The notes: generated by a model from the letters alone, not told the origin. Positions 1 to 8,660 are shown, counted from the stretch's first letter. The stretch is 64,000 nucleotides of DNA from Tetragenococcus koreensis (GCF_003795145.1 NZ_CP027786.1:2656975-2720974); one strand, 5' to 3'. Numbers and translations are program-made.

Positions 1-35
1 CTGCTCTTCCATCTAGTGGATGCTGTTAAAAATTT

Positions 36-74
36 CAAAAAGCTTGTGGGGTTTCCCTCATGAGCTTTTTTTAT
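36..74 (+). terminator. Rho-independent terminator of an upstream gene
   Basis: An A-rich arm containing AAAAAGCT pairs with AGCTTTTTT, with an inner GGG/CCC pairing, and ends in a T run. It closes whatever transcription unit lies left of the window and insulates the arsenic operon promoter that begins just after it. Confidence 0.6.
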
Positions 75-82
75 GTTAACTA

Positions 83-111
83 TTGACATTAGATAGACAA
101 GTGTCTATATT
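83..111 (+). promoter_or_regulatory. arsR promoter with ArsR operator
   Basis: A consensus promoter is visible: TTGACA at 83-88, 17 bp spacer, TATATT at 106-111. The spacer and -10 contain a perfect palindrome, ATAGACA-AG-TGTCTAT (93-108). An ArsR dimer bound there would block RNA polymerase until arsenite releases it. Assignment of this palindrome as the ArsR site is inference from its position. Confidence 0.8.
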
Positions 112-147
112 ATATATAGAAAAACTTCTATGTATGGAGGGATGAAA

Positions 148-513
148 TTGGATTACAGATTAACTGCAAAGGTTTTTAAGGCTTTAGGGGATCAAAAAAG
201 GGTTCAAATTGTGGATATGCTATCTTGTGGGGAAATGTGTGCGTGCGATTTATTAGAACGTTTTAACTTTACTCAGCCTACTTTATCACATCATATGAAG
301 GTATTGATCAATGCAGGCATTGTCCAAACGAGAAAAACAGGAACATGGCATAATTACTCATTAAATGAAGAGAATATGAAGTTTCTTTCTGGCATTATTC
401 AAAACTTGATCCAAAATACTGAAGATTGTAGCTGTCATACAATGGAAAAAAGTGACTGTTCCTTTAGCGCTGAAAGTCAAGAGAAAACGATAGAACAAAC
501 GACAACTATTTAA
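148..513 (+). CDS. arsR: ArsR family arsenite-responsive repressor
   Basis: Winged-helix repressor of about 121 residues that shuts off the ars operon until trivalent arsenic binds. The metal-site motif MCACDLL (Cys31 and Cys33, matching the ELCVCDL signature) precedes the recognition helix TQPTLSHHMKVL. The C-terminal tail is Cys-rich (CSCH). I prefer the TTG start at 148, because GGAGGG at 136-141 is 6 bases upstream. The ATG at 142 would have no spacing, and the ATG at 130 lies before the ribosome site. It is first in an operon with arsA, acr3 and arsC and is probably autoregulated by the palindrome in its promoter. Confidence 0.93.
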   Translation: MDYRLTAKVFKALGDQKRVQIVDMLSCGEMCACDLLERFNFTQPTLSHHMKVLINAGIVQTRKTGTWHNYSLNEENMKFLSGIIQNLIQNTEDCSCHTMEKSDCSFSAESQEKTIEQTTTI

Positions 514-549
514 CAAGTATATAACTAATTTTTGGGAGGAAAAAAAGAC

Positions 550-2292
550 ATGCAACGTTATCAGCCAGATAAATTAAATTTAACCAAATATCTTTTTTTT
601 ACAGGTAAAGGAGGAGTTGGTAAAACAACGACTGCTTGCGGTACGGCTACTTATTTAGCAGATAGAGGGAATAATGTAATGCTTGTAAGCACTGATCCTG
701 CTAGTAATTTACAAGATGTTTTTCAGACAGAATTAACAAATAAAGGAAAAGAAATCCCGTCAGTTCCTGGTTTAACAGTGGCAAACTTTGACCCAGTGAC
801 TGCAGCTGAGGATTATAAAGAAAGCGTAGTTGGTCCGTTTAGAGGTAAACTACCTGATTCAGCTGTAGCAAATATGGAGGAACAATTATCTGGTTCTTGC
901 ACGGTTGAAATTGCTGCATTTAATGAATTTTCTGGCTTTTTAACCGACCCTGAAGCTGAAAAAAAGTATGATTATATTATTTTTGATACAGCGCCAACGG
1001 GCCATACATTAAGAATGTTACAACTACCTTCTGCTTGGAATAATTTTATGGATGAAAATACTAAAGGTGCCTCTTGTTTAGGGCAATTGTCTGGGCTAGG
1101 AGATAAAAAAGAAACTTATGAACATGCAGTAAAAACCTTAGCTGATGAAACGAAAATAACCTTGATGTTGGTAACAAGACCGCAAAAATCTTCGCTTTTA
1201 GAAGCCAATCGTGCTGCAAAAGAATTGCAAGAAGTTGGTATTAAAAATCAAACATTGCTCGTTAATGGTGTATTGGAAAAAGCAACAGATAAAGTGTCAC
1301 AGTTCATTTATGATAAACAACTAGAGGCATTATCGCAAAAACCCGAGGAATTAAAAAAATTACTTGATTACAGTATTCCTTTACGTTCTTACAATGTGAC
1401 CGGAATTGAGAATTTACGTCATTTATTGGAACCTGATCAAGACGATTTTAAAGCAGAAATTATTACACCTAGAGAGTTTCCAAAACTAAAAGATATTATA
1501 ACGGAATTGGATCAATCCGATAAGAAAGTAATTTTCACGATGGGAAAAGGCGGAGTTGGTAAAACGACGATCGCTGCCGCTATTGCAACAGGTTTAGCGG
1601 ATAAAGGCAAGAAAGTTCATTTAGCTACAACGGATCCAGCTGCACATTTACAATTTGTTATTTCAGATTCTGATCAAATCAAAGTAAGTCACATCGATGA
1701 AGATAAAGAACTAGCAGCTTATAAAGAAGAAGTGTTGAGCAAAGCACGTGAAACCATGTCACACGAGGACATCGCTTATGTACAAGAAGACCTGCGTTCT
1801 CCTTGTACACAAGAAATAGCTGTTTTTAGAGCTTTTGCAGAAATTGTCGATGATGCTGATTGTGATGTAGTAGTGATTGATACAGCACCAACGGGTCATA
1901 CGCTACTTTTGCTTGATTCCACGCAAAGTTATCATAAAGAAGTAGAAAGAACCTCTGGCGAAGTACCAGAGTCAGTAAAACGGCTTTTACCTCGTTTGCA
2001 AAATAGCCAAGAAACTGAAGTAGTGATGGTGACTTTGCCAGAAACAACGCCTGTTTATGAATCCGTGAGATTACAAAAAGATTTAGATAGAGCAGGAATT
2101 GCACACACTTGGTGGGTCACAAACAACAGTATGTTAACAAGTGGTACAACCAATCCAATGTTAATGGCTCGAGCACAAAGTGAAAATACATGGATCGATA
2201 AAGTAGCTGATTTATCTGATGATCATTATGCAGTAGTAGAATGGCACCCGGAAGAAATTTCTGGCGCAGCTTTGCATAATATTTTAAATTAG
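550..2292 (+). CDS. arsA: Arsenical pump-driving ATPase ArsA
   Basis: Cytosolic ATPase that binds arsenite and energises efflux through the membrane permease. The 580 residues form the classic tandem duplication: Walker A GKGGVGKTT near residues 19-27 and again near 332-340, each followed by a DTAPTGHT signal motif (about 146 and 444). Cysteines at 117, 176 and 419 match the three As(III)-binding cysteines of the E. coli protein (113, 172, 422). The start is ATG 550, preceded by GGGAGG at 534-539. The partner chaperone ArsD, normally linked to arsA, is absent here, and the permease is of the Acr3 rather than the ArsB type. Confidence 0.95.
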   Translation: MQRYQPDKLNLTKYLFFTGKGGVGKTTTACGTATYLADRGNNVMLVSTDPASNLQDVFQTELTNKGKEIPSVPGLTVANFDPVTAAEDYKESVVGPFRGKLPDSAVANMEEQLSGSCTVEIAAFNEFSGFLTDPEAEKKYDYIIFDTAPTGHTLRMLQLPSAWNNFMDENTKGASCLGQLSGLGDKKETYEHAVKTLADETKITLMLVTRPQKSSLLEANRAAKELQEVGIKNQTLLVNGVLEKATDKVSQFIYDKQLEALSQKPEELKKLLDYSIPLRSYNVTGIENLRHLLEPDQDDFKAEIITPREFPKLKDIITELDQSDKKVIFTMGKGGVGKTTIAAAIATGLADKGKKVHLATTDPAAHLQFVISDSDQIKVSHIDEDKELAAYKEEVLSKARETMSHEDIAYVQEDLRSPCTQEIAVFRAFAEIVDDADCDVVVIDTAPTGHTLLLLDSTQSYHKEVERTSGEVPESVKRLLPRLQNSQETEVVMVTLPETTPVYESVRLQKDLDRAGIAHTWWVTNNSMLTSGTTNPMLMARAQSENTWIDKVADLSDDHYAVVEWHPEEISGAALHNILN

Positions 2293-2435
2293 GGCTTTTA
2301 ATTTTCTAACGGATGGATAGAAAAAATTCTATGTGTTGCGTATTTAATTGTGTAAATAGATGTAAAAAGAAAACGAGTTAGCAGTTTAGCGTTTGTATTT
2401 CTTGATTAAAAATAGATTGTTTAAAGGAGAAAAAA

Positions 2436-3515
2436 ATGAAAGATGATGTAGTACAAGAAGCAACTTCACAAGAAACTGGCGGTATGGGGCTATGGGAGCG
2501 TTACTTATCGCTTTGGGTGGCGCTTGCCATGATTGCTGGTGTTTTATTAAGTCAACTTTTACCAGCAATTCCAGAATTTTTAAATCAATTTGAATATTAT
2601 AATGTATCGATACCTACAGCAATTCTGATTTGGCTAATGATTTTTCCGATGATGTTAAAAATAGATTTTAGCAGCCTTTTACACGCAGGGAAAAAACCTA
2701 AAGGACTTATGCTAACAACCACAATTAACTGGTTAGTTAAACCATTTACCATGTTTGCCATTTCAGCTTTTTTCTTTTTAGTTGTGTTCAGACCGTTTTT
2801 GAGTCCCGAGCTAGGTAGAGAGTATATCGCTGGAGCTGTTCTTTTAGGTGCAGCACCTTGTACAGCAATGGTATTTGTATGGAGTGGTTTAACAAAGGGA
2901 GACCCAGCTTATACGTTATTACAAGTTTCTGTGAATGATGTTATTGTTCTCTTTTTGTATGCGCCTATCGTTGCACTTTTATTAGGAGTGGGAAATGTTT
3001 CCGTACCAATGGGAACTCTTTTTCTTTCAATAGGTGTATTTATCGTAATTCCTCTTGTGTTAGGAATCATTGTTAGAAAGTACGTGGTAAAAAATAAAGG
3101 AAAAAACTATTTTGAAAACACGTTTGTAAATAAGTTTGACGGAACGACTAGAGTAGGTTTGCTGTTAACATTAGTCATCATTTTTTCTTTTCAAGGAAAC
3201 CAAATTATAAACAATCCATTCCATATTCTATTGATCGCTATTCCGTTAATTATTCAAAATATTGCTGTCTTTTTCCTTGGCTATGGAGGCGCAAAAGCAT
3301 GTAAGCTTCCATTTTCTATAGCAGCACCTGCGGCCATGGTTGGTACAAGTAATTTTTTTGAACTTGCCGTAGCTGTTTCGATCTCTTTGTTCGGGTTAAA
3401 TTCTGGAGCAACACTGGCAACGGTGGTAGGTGTTTTGATAGAAGTTCCTACGATGTTATTATTAGTCAAATTTTCCAACAAAACGAAGCACTGGTTTGAT
3501 GGGTATGAATATTAA
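2436..3515 (+). CDS. acr3: Arsenite efflux permease, Acr3 family
   Basis: Membrane exporter of As(OH)3, 359 residues with about ten hydrophobic segments. The conserved cysteine of the Acr3 family is visible in GAAPCTAMVFVWS (Cys142). The later segment GTSNFFELAVAVSISLFG is also typical of this BASS-superfamily transporter. A ribosome site AAAGGAG precedes ATG 2436. The gene follows arsA after 143 bp without an obvious terminator, so it is probably in the same operon. Acr3 can work alone, but linkage to arsA suggests an ATP-driven ArsA-Acr3 pump. Confidence 0.93.
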   Translation: MKDDVVQEATSQETGGMGLWERYLSLWVALAMIAGVLLSQLLPAIPEFLNQFEYYNVSIPTAILIWLMIFPMMLKIDFSSLLHAGKKPKGLMLTTTINWLVKPFTMFAISAFFFLVVFRPFLSPELGREYIAGAVLLGAAPCTAMVFVWSGLTKGDPAYTLLQVSVNDVIVLFLYAPIVALLLGVGNVSVPMGTLFLSIGVFIVIPLVLGIIVRKYVVKNKGKNYFENTFVNKFDGTTRVGLLLTLVIIFSFQGNQIINNPFHILLIAIPLIIQNIAVFFLGYGGAKACKLPFSIAAPAAMVGTSNFFELAVAVSISLFGLNSGATLATVVGVLIEVPTMLLLVKFSNKTKHWFDGYEY

Positions 3516-3671
3516 GAGAATGATTGTTTGTTGATTAAATAGGAAAATCTGGTAGCCCAATGACTTAACTAAACTTTCCTTGAGCTTATTTTAAAGCAGA
3601 TAGGATTTTAATTTTTTCATTTTATTAATTACGTTAGTTAACATTGTTTTATTTTATCAAGGAGAATGATG

Positions 3672-4091
3672 ATGTCTAAAAAAATGGTTTATTTTTTATG
3701 TACTGGAAATTCTTGCAGAAGTCAGATGGCTGAAGGTTGGGGAAAGAAATATCTTGGAAATAATTGGAAAGTGAAAAGTGCAGGTATTGAAGCGCATGGT
3801 TTAAATCCAAACGCAGTAAAGGCAATGCAAGAGGTCAATATTGATATTTCTAACCAGACATCTGATATTATTGATCCAGAAGCTTTAAACAACGCGGACT
3901 TTGTGGTGACTTTATGTGGGGACGCTGCGGACAAATGTCCAATGACACCTCCCCAAGTAAAACGTAACCATTGGGGTTTTGACGATACAGTGAAAGCTCA
4001 AGGGAGCGAAGAAGAAAAATGGGCTGTATTCCAAAATGTTCGTGACCAAATAGGAGAAAGAATTAAACGTTTTGCAGAAACAGGAAAATAA
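3672..4091 (+). CDS. arsC: Thioredoxin-dependent arsenate reductase
   Basis: Reduces arsenate to arsenite so that it can be exported. At 139 residues it belongs to the low-molecular-weight tyrosine phosphatase fold. The P-loop CTGNSCRS has Cys10 and Cys15, and the redox pair Cys82/Cys89 lies in LCGDAADKC. These four positions match the B. subtilis and pI258 enzymes exactly. Of three tandem ATGs (3666, 3669, 3672) I chose 3672, seven bases after GGAG at 3661-3664. The 156 bp gap from acr3 shows no clear terminator. Confidence 0.95.
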   Translation: MSKKMVYFLCTGNSCRSQMAEGWGKKYLGNNWKVKSAGIEAHGLNPNAVKAMQEVNIDISNQTSDIIDPEALNNADFVVTLCGDAADKCPMTPPQVKRNHWGFDDTVKAQGSEEEKWAVFQNVRDQIGERIKRFAETGK

Positions 4092-4497
4092 AGCAATGTT
4101 ATCTATGAAAATAGAACTGGAAAAGGTACAGTTCATTTAAAATCGTATTTTAATCAACTAACACCTTGTATAACAGTGGTGACCGAACTCGATAACCAAG
4201 GGGAACTAACTACTATTATTAAGTAAGAAAAAGTAGAGTATTAAAAGTTAAAACAAGGCTCGATTTAAACTTTATTACATGTGTCCGTGAGAATGGTATT
4301 ATTGTTCTCTTTTTATAGTTGCTCTTTTATTAGACGAAAGCTTATAAAATGTATTTCAAGCAATTTGGAAAGGATGTCAACTATTCGAAAATCGTTAGAA
4401 AAATTTTTTTAAAACCCAGTAGTAACATGAAAAATTGCTGAATCGACACTTTTTTGATATATTGGATATACAAGATATACGGAAGGTGGTAAAGCAA
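4092..4497 (+). other. Gap after arsC with an in-frame 44-codon open tail
   Basis: No complete gene is seen. Directly after the arsC stop, the same frame stays open for 44 codons (4092-4223) and reads protein-like text ending GELTTIIK before a TAA at 4224. It may be a gene remnant or chance. A weak hairpin GAGAA/TTCTC followed by T5 at 4289-4314 may end the ars operon. The last 60 bases are rich in GATATA repeats and probably hold the promoter and operator of the toxin-antitoxin pair. Confidence 0.4.
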
Positions 4498-4740
4498 ATG
4501 ACAATTCATGAAAGAAAATTAAGAAAAGTTGGAAATTCAGTTGTAGTTACTTTATCTAAAGACTTATTAGAAAGTATTGGAGCAAAGGAATCTGATACAG
4601 TTTATGTTGATGAAGATAAGTTAAAAGAAATTCTTGTCAAGAAAGAAGAGAAAGATGAACATCAAAAAAGATTAGAAATGGTTATGGCTAAATCTGTGCA
4701 AAAGCATGATGAGCTATACAAATCTCTGGTAACGAGATGA
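4498..4740 (+). CDS. AbrB/MazE-like antitoxin of a Doc module
   Basis: An 80-residue protein with an N-terminal swapped-hairpin DNA-binding domain (RKLRKVGNSVVVTLSKDLL) and a charged C-terminal tail that would neutralise the toxin. ATG 4498 is preceded by AAGGTGG with good spacing; an earlier upstream ATG at 4435 lacks a ribosome site. Its stop overlaps the toxin start by an ATGA junction, so the two are translationally coupled. Antitoxins of this family usually repress their own promoter; the imperfect repeats TTGGATATACAA around 4460-4475 could be the operator. Confidence 0.85.
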   Translation: MTIHERKLRKVGNSVVVTLSKDLLESIGAKESDTVYVDEDKLKEILVKKEEKDEHQKRLEMVMAKSVQKHDELYKSLVTR

Positions 4741-5144
4741 GCATATATTATTTAATAGTGGAAGATATATCTAAAATAAACGCCTTTCAAATTACAAACT
4801 ATTCTCCCAAAGAGCAAATGGGTGTTAAGGATTTGAACGCTTTGGAAATGACTGTTAATCAGCCCTCACAGAACATATTCAATCAAGAATTATATCCTTC
4901 AATGGAAGAAAAGGCTGCTGTTTTAATGATTAATATAGTCAAAAGACATCCATTTTTTAATGCAAATAAAAGAACAGCAATGATGGCAGTCGATTCGTTT
5001 TTACAATTTAATGGATATGAAATTCAATTTGAACTAGATGAAGGTATTCAATTAGTTATTGATATAGCTACTTATGAAAAAGATGATTTTGAAAATTTAA
5101 AAGCGTATGTATCGAAAGTAATAAAATCGAGAATAAAGAGGTAA
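4737..5144 (+). CDS. doc: Doc-type Fic-fold toxin
   Basis: A 135-residue Fic/Doc family protein. The active-site motif HPFFNANKRTA (from about residue 71) fits the Doc form HxFx(N/D)xNKR. Doc of phage P1 phosphorylates EF-Tu and stops translation, so this is likely a growth-arrest toxin held by the upstream antitoxin. The start overlaps the antitoxin stop (ATGA). The ribosome site is weak, consistent with coupling. The module sits beside decayed DNA (5.1-5.5 kb), suggesting horizontal arrival. Confidence 0.9.
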   Translation: MSIYYLIVEDISKINAFQITNYSPKEQMGVKDLNALEMTVNQPSQNIFNQELYPSMEEKAAVLMINIVKRHPFFNANKRTAMMAVDSFLQFNGYEIQFELDEGIQLVIDIATYEKDDFENLKAYVSKVIKSRIKR

Positions 5145-5260
5145 AAATGATAGCAAGCATTTAAGAATGTACGTTATCTTTTTTTGTACGCTAGTTAGTT
5201 TTATTCTTCAAAAAAATTCGAAAAACGTTGTGCAGATGCCTGTTGGTCCGGCCTTATTAA

Positions 5261-5326
5261 ATGATGAAAGTGGTGGGTTATCCATCAAAAAATGAACTTA
5301 CGGCGTGGATAAACAGAACCTGGTAA
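5261..5326 (+). pseudogene. Possible IS3-family transposase fragment in a decayed stretch
   Basis: Between the toxin and the next regulator (5145-5551) no intact gene is visible. A 21-codon open piece reads GYPSKNELTAWINRTW, which resembles the helix-turn-helix start of IS3/IS150 transposases (the L-G-Y-P-S-x-x-x-L-x-x-W pattern). No other part of such a transposase is found nearby, so this would be a small relic. The assignment rests on one motif. Confidence 0.35.
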
Positions 5327-5404
5327 AGGTTAATAATAGTAAAACCCCCATATCTAATTTTTGCTAGTGATGTATTTCAATTAGGAAGTGCAACGCTTGG
5401 CAAT

Positions 5405-5419
5405 TACGCTACTAGCGTA
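5405..5419. promoter_or_regulatory. Perfect palindrome upstream of XRE regulator
   Basis: TACGCTA-C-TAGCGTA is a 7-1-7 perfect palindrome. A related half-site pattern (ACGATAGCAGCGTAGT) follows about 15 bases later. The position, about 130 bases before an XRE antitoxin-like gene, suggests an operator. Confidence 0.45.
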
Positions 5420-5459
5420 TATCGTTAAATTACGATAGCAGCGTAGTAAGGGAGAATCT

Positions 5460-5546
5460 ATGGTCAATAAAATCAATTTCTTCTATCCTCGTTCGTTTAA
5501 AGAGACTTCTACGTTACTAAAAAAGAGTTATAAAAGAAAGGGTTGA
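5460..5546 (+). CDS. Small ORF, 28 residues, possible toxin remnant or leader
   Basis: An ATG preceded by AAGGGAG opens a 28-codon basic peptide that ends at TGA 5544, just before the XRE gene. Genes of this XRE (HigA/NadS) type normally follow a RelE/HigB toxin. This peptide sits exactly where a toxin C-terminus would be, but it is too short to prove homology. Chance is possible. Confidence 0.3.
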   Translation: MVNKINFFYPRSFKETSTLLKKSYKRKG

Positions 5547-5551
5547 GTGTC

Positions 5552-5866
5552 ATGCGTGAATCTCTAAAAGAATCGCTTAAAGAATTAACTGCTCTAACAA
5601 GCGGGGAATCTAATGAAATTGAGGTTAGAAGTTACAATTTGACAGAGTCTCCTTCTTACACTGGAAAAGAAATGAAAGACGTTCGTAGTAAAATTGGCGT
5701 TTCAAGAGCAGGTTTTGCTGATATTTTAGGCGTTTCTACTCGCACGATTGAAAAGTGGGAAATTAATGGAGCAGAACCTAATGGGAGTGCTAGAAGATTA
5801 ATTCAATTACTTGATAATAACCCAGAGGATATACTTGAAGAAATTAAGCAGGTTAGTTCTCTTTAA
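5552..5866 (+). CDS. XRE family regulator, HigA/NadS-like orphan antitoxin
   Basis: A 104-residue protein with a C-terminal helix-turn-helix (KDVRSKIGVSRAGFADILGVSTRTIEKWEING). This arrangement, N-terminal extension then HTH, is typical of HigA/NadS antitoxins that pair with RelE-type toxins. No toxin gene remains upstream or downstream, only a 28-codon fragment, so it looks like an orphan. Start ATG 5552 is chosen over TTG 5543 because the AAAGGG site directly abuts the TTG. Confidence 0.8.
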   Translation: MRESLKESLKELTALTSGESNEIEVRSYNLTESPSYTGKEMKDVRSKIGVSRAGFADILGVSTRTIEKWEINGAEPNGSARRLIQLLDNNPEDILEEIKQVSSL

Positions 5867-5989
5867 ATAAGCTAAAATAAGATAATTTAAATTTTAACAT
5901 TCAGAGAATATAACCTTTTAAATACTTTTTTGTTATTACAGTTAACTTTTGGAAGAATAATGGTACGAGAATGCTTTTATTCATGTCCA

Positions 5990-6030
5990 AAAAATCACTA
6001 CGCCTAATAATAGCAGGCGTAGTGATTTTT
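5990..6030. terminator. Bidirectional terminator
   Basis: AAAATCACTACGCCT pairs with AGGCGTAGTGATTTTT around a 9-base loop. It has T-rich ends on both strands and lies between two convergent genes. Confidence 0.85.
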
Positions 6031-6035
6031 ACTTT

Positions 6036-6971
6036 TTAAGCTTTGTTTTTCAGCACAAGTTTTCCGCGTCCATGACCTTCATCAATATGTTTGTGCGCTT
6101 GATGAACTTCGGATAGAGGGTAGATAGTATCAAAATGAACTTTAATTGTTCCATTACCGAATAGTTCAACGACTTTTTCGAAATAATCTTCTCTCAAATC
6201 AGTAATAATAAGATGACCTTGAACATTGCGTGCTTTTGCTTTGTCTAGGTCGATCCCTTGTAAGGCAACTAAATGGCCATTTTCCCTTAAGACATCAAAG
6301 CTTTTTTCTAAAGTTTCCCCGCCCCGGGTATCGAGAATGATATCAAGATCAGATAAAACTTCTGAAAAATCGGTGGTGTTATAATCGATCACTTCGTCTG
6401 CTCCTAGCTCGTATAGGAAGTCATGATTGTGGGGGCTAGCTGAAGTATAAACATAAGCGCCTTTACTTTTAGCCAATTGAATAGCCACAATACCGATACC
6501 ACCTGCGCCGCCGTGAATCATAATACGATCACCTTGAGAAATACCTGCTTCTTCAACCAAGCCTTGATAGACAGTGATACCATTAATTCCTAAGGTTGCT
6601 CCTTCTTCAAAGGACAGCGTTTCAGGCTTTTTAAAGACTAAACGTTGGTCTACGGCAATATATTCAGCGTAGCCTCCATGTCGATCTTGGTCTTGAGTGG
6701 CTACAACAGGATCACCAACTTGTACCTTTGTCACGTTTTTTCCAACTTCGCGAACAAATCCAGAAACATCCCATCCAAGAATAAAGGGCATAGGATAGTC
6801 AATCCGATCGCCACTGGATTCACTTCCTTCACGAACATTTGTATCATAGGGACTAATTCCTGTATTTTCAATTTCGATCAATACATCGTTATCTCTGACT
6901 TCTGGTTTAGGAAACTCCATTTCTTTCAATGCTTCTGGCCCACCATAATTTTCAATTGCATATGCCTTCAT
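6036..6971 (-). CDS. Zinc-free MDR-family NADP-dependent oxidoreductase (quinone oxidoreductase-like)
   Basis: A 311-residue medium-chain dehydrogenase/reductase. The N-terminal GroES-like part (residues 1-120) lacks the zinc-ligand cysteines of alcohol dehydrogenases. The Rossmann nucleotide site HGGAGGIGIVAIQLAKSKGA is near residues 150-170. Family members reduce quinones, enones or aldehydes with NADPH; the substrate here is unknown. It faces a broken hydroxyacid dehydrogenase gene on the other strand and is probably monocistronic, ending at the hairpin at 5990-6030. An AAGGAG site lies just before the start. Confidence 0.88.
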   Translation of the reverse strand: MKAYAIENYGGPEALKEMEFPKPEVRDNDVLIEIENTGISPYDTNVREGSESSGDRIDYPMPFILGWDVSGFVREVGKNVTKVQVGDPVVATQDQDRHGGYAEYIAVDQRLVFKKPETLSFEEGATLGINGITVYQGLVEEAGISQGDRIMIHGGAGGIGIVAIQLAKSKGAYVYTSASPHNHDFLYELGADEVIDYNTTDFSEVLSDLDIILDTRGGETLEKSFDVLRENGHLVALQGIDLDKAKARNVQGHLIITDLREDYFEKVVELFGNGTIKVHFDTIYPLSEVHQAHKHIDEGHGRGKLVLKNKA

Positions 6972-7244
6972 AAAATGATCTCCTTTCGTTAAGCTATCAT
7001 TACGATTCGATTTTAGCTAAGCGATTCAGTTGGTCCGACACTCCCCCTTTAACGTTTTAATTTTGCCCCTCGACAATAATAAATTATCTGATAGTATAGT
7101 TACTAAGACATTCCTAACGTCTAACTAAATTCAGTGTAGTTCTATATAGTCAAAAAGTATATGAAATATATTGGTGAAACGCATAAAAAAGTGATATATC
7201 ATGCTTTTGATTTTCTTATTAAAAATAGTAAAGGGATGAATAGA

Positions 7245-8104
7245 ATGAAAGTTGGCGTTATTGGATTAGGGAATATGGGATACCCTATTGCAGAAAATAT
7301 ATTGCAAGCAGGGCATGAACTGGTGGTTTATAATCGTACAGCAAGTAAAGCAGACCCTCTTGTTGCTGAAGGTGCAACCCAAGCAATGAGTCCGTCTGAA
7401 GTTGCTTTCCGCACAGACGTCGTTTTTACGGTTTTAGCAGGGGATCAAGCAACAGAACAAGTAGTATTTGGTGAGGATGGAATCTTAAATGGTTTGTCAA
7501 AAGAGGGCATTCATGTTGCTATTAGCACGATTAGTGTGGATTGTGCCAAAAGATTAAATGAAGCCCACACCGAGCAAGGAAAACATTTTATTTCCACCAC
7601 CGTTTTGGGACGACCAGATGTAGCTCAATCAGGCAACCTTCATCTAATCGTTGCTGGGCCTGAGGAAGAAAGGGAAAAATAACCCCAATTTTAGAAGTTA
7701 TCGGTCAAGATATTTTTGTTATGGGGGAAGAACCATACTTAGCAAATGTTGCAAAATTAGGCAATAATTTCTTACTTGTTTCGATGCTAGAAGCATTGTC
7801 GGAGGCTTTTATTTTCACACAGAAAAACGGAATTGAACCTCAGTCGTTCCTTGATGTGATTAGCACATTCTTTGGTTCGCCAATTTATGATAATTATGGC
7901 TCTATTATGGTAAATGAAGAGTTTGAACCGGCAGGCTTTAAAATGTCTCTAGGTTTAAAGGATACTAATTTAGCATTAGAAGCAGCCCAAGAGGCAGATG
8001 CTTCTTTACCACTGGCCGAGCTAGCCAAAGAACATTTTTCCAAAGGAATAGAAAATGGACTAGAAGATTTGGATTGGGCAGCATTAATTAAAACTATTGA
8101 ATAA
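7245..8104 (+). pseudogene. Frameshifted NAD(P)-dependent beta-hydroxyacid dehydrogenase
   Basis: The first part (7245-7682) has the dinucleotide-binding signature VGVIGLGNMGYPIAENIL and ends GPEEEREK at a premature TAA. The second part (from about 7680, frame -1) continues ITPILEVIGQDIFVMGEEPY, then LAKLGNNFLL-like text with the catalytic-lysine region of 3-hydroxyisobutyrate dehydrogenases (VAKLGNNFLLVSMLEALSEAF). Joined, they give about 286 residues, the family's usual length. A one-base deletion in the GGGAAAAA stretch near 7670-7680 explains it. No canonical slippery heptamer is present, so decay or sequencing error is more likely than programmed recoding. Confidence 0.85.
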
Positions 8105-8150
8105 GGTCCTTTTAATTAAGAAACATTAACTAGAATAAAGTTAAGTGCAA

Positions 8151-8192
8151 AAAAGAGAAATTGTAAGATAACCTATCTTTCAGTTGCTCTTT
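8151..8192 (+). terminator. Terminator-like hairpin at the left edge of repeat copy 1
   Basis: AAAAGAG...TAAGATA pairs with TATCTT...GCTCTTTT. The right arm is part of the conserved repeat; the left arm is not conserved at the second copy. Confidence 0.5.
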
Positions 8193-8643
8193 TCCTTTCC
8201 TAGGCTTTATACTTTTCTTTAAATGTAAATTTTATTTAGATTCCCTAGTTGTCAAATAAATAATAGATAAAACGGATAAAGGTTTGACAATCTTCTGTCC
8301 AAAAACGAAATCACAGACAACGTTTTAGATAACTTTTATCCAAGAATTCAATCACAGAGAGAGGAAATGGAAAGTTCTGTCCGAAAAACAGGAGAATAGC
8401 CTTTAAATACTCTTAAATAGTCCATAACAGATAAAAGTTCGACAATCCACTATCCGAAAACGAAATCACAGATAATAATTTAGAGAAACCTTATCCGAAA
8501 ATTCGAACACGGAGAAAGAAATCGGAAAGTCTTATCCGAAAAATAAGAAGAAAAACTTTCTCTTGCTAAATCAGGAATCGATTATCGTTTTATTCACTTT
8601 CTTTGCCCAATTGGATTATCTAGTAAGAATTTTCTAGCGTTTA
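8176..8643. repeat. Long intergenic repeat, copy 1 (468 bp)
   Basis: This noncoding block recurs at 10246-10552 with only scattered differences. It begins TCTTTCAGTTGCTCTTTTCC and ends TTCTAGCGTTTA. Copy 1 holds two related internal units (about 8275-8400 and 8430-8560) rich in TCCGAAAA and GAAATCACAGA words. Copy 2 has only one. No ORF is conserved in it. The repeat ends 80 bp before the ktrB-like gene, directly upstream of its promoter. The whole gap 8105-8722 has no gene. Confidence 0.9.
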
Positions 8644-8660
8644 AAAACTAAAAATAATTG

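Noticed and set aside
6645..6992. Forward frame opposite the quinone oxidoreductase-like gene
   Set aside because: Shadow frame, no ribosome site, no domain.
7668..7690. Programmed -1 frameshift in the hydroxyacid dehydrogenase gene
   Set aside because: No X-XXY-YYZ heptamer in phase and no recoding precedent in this family; a one-base deletion explains it.
8176..8643. CRISPR array
   Set aside because: The words TCCGAAAA recur, but units differ, spacers are not of uniform length and no cas genes are present.
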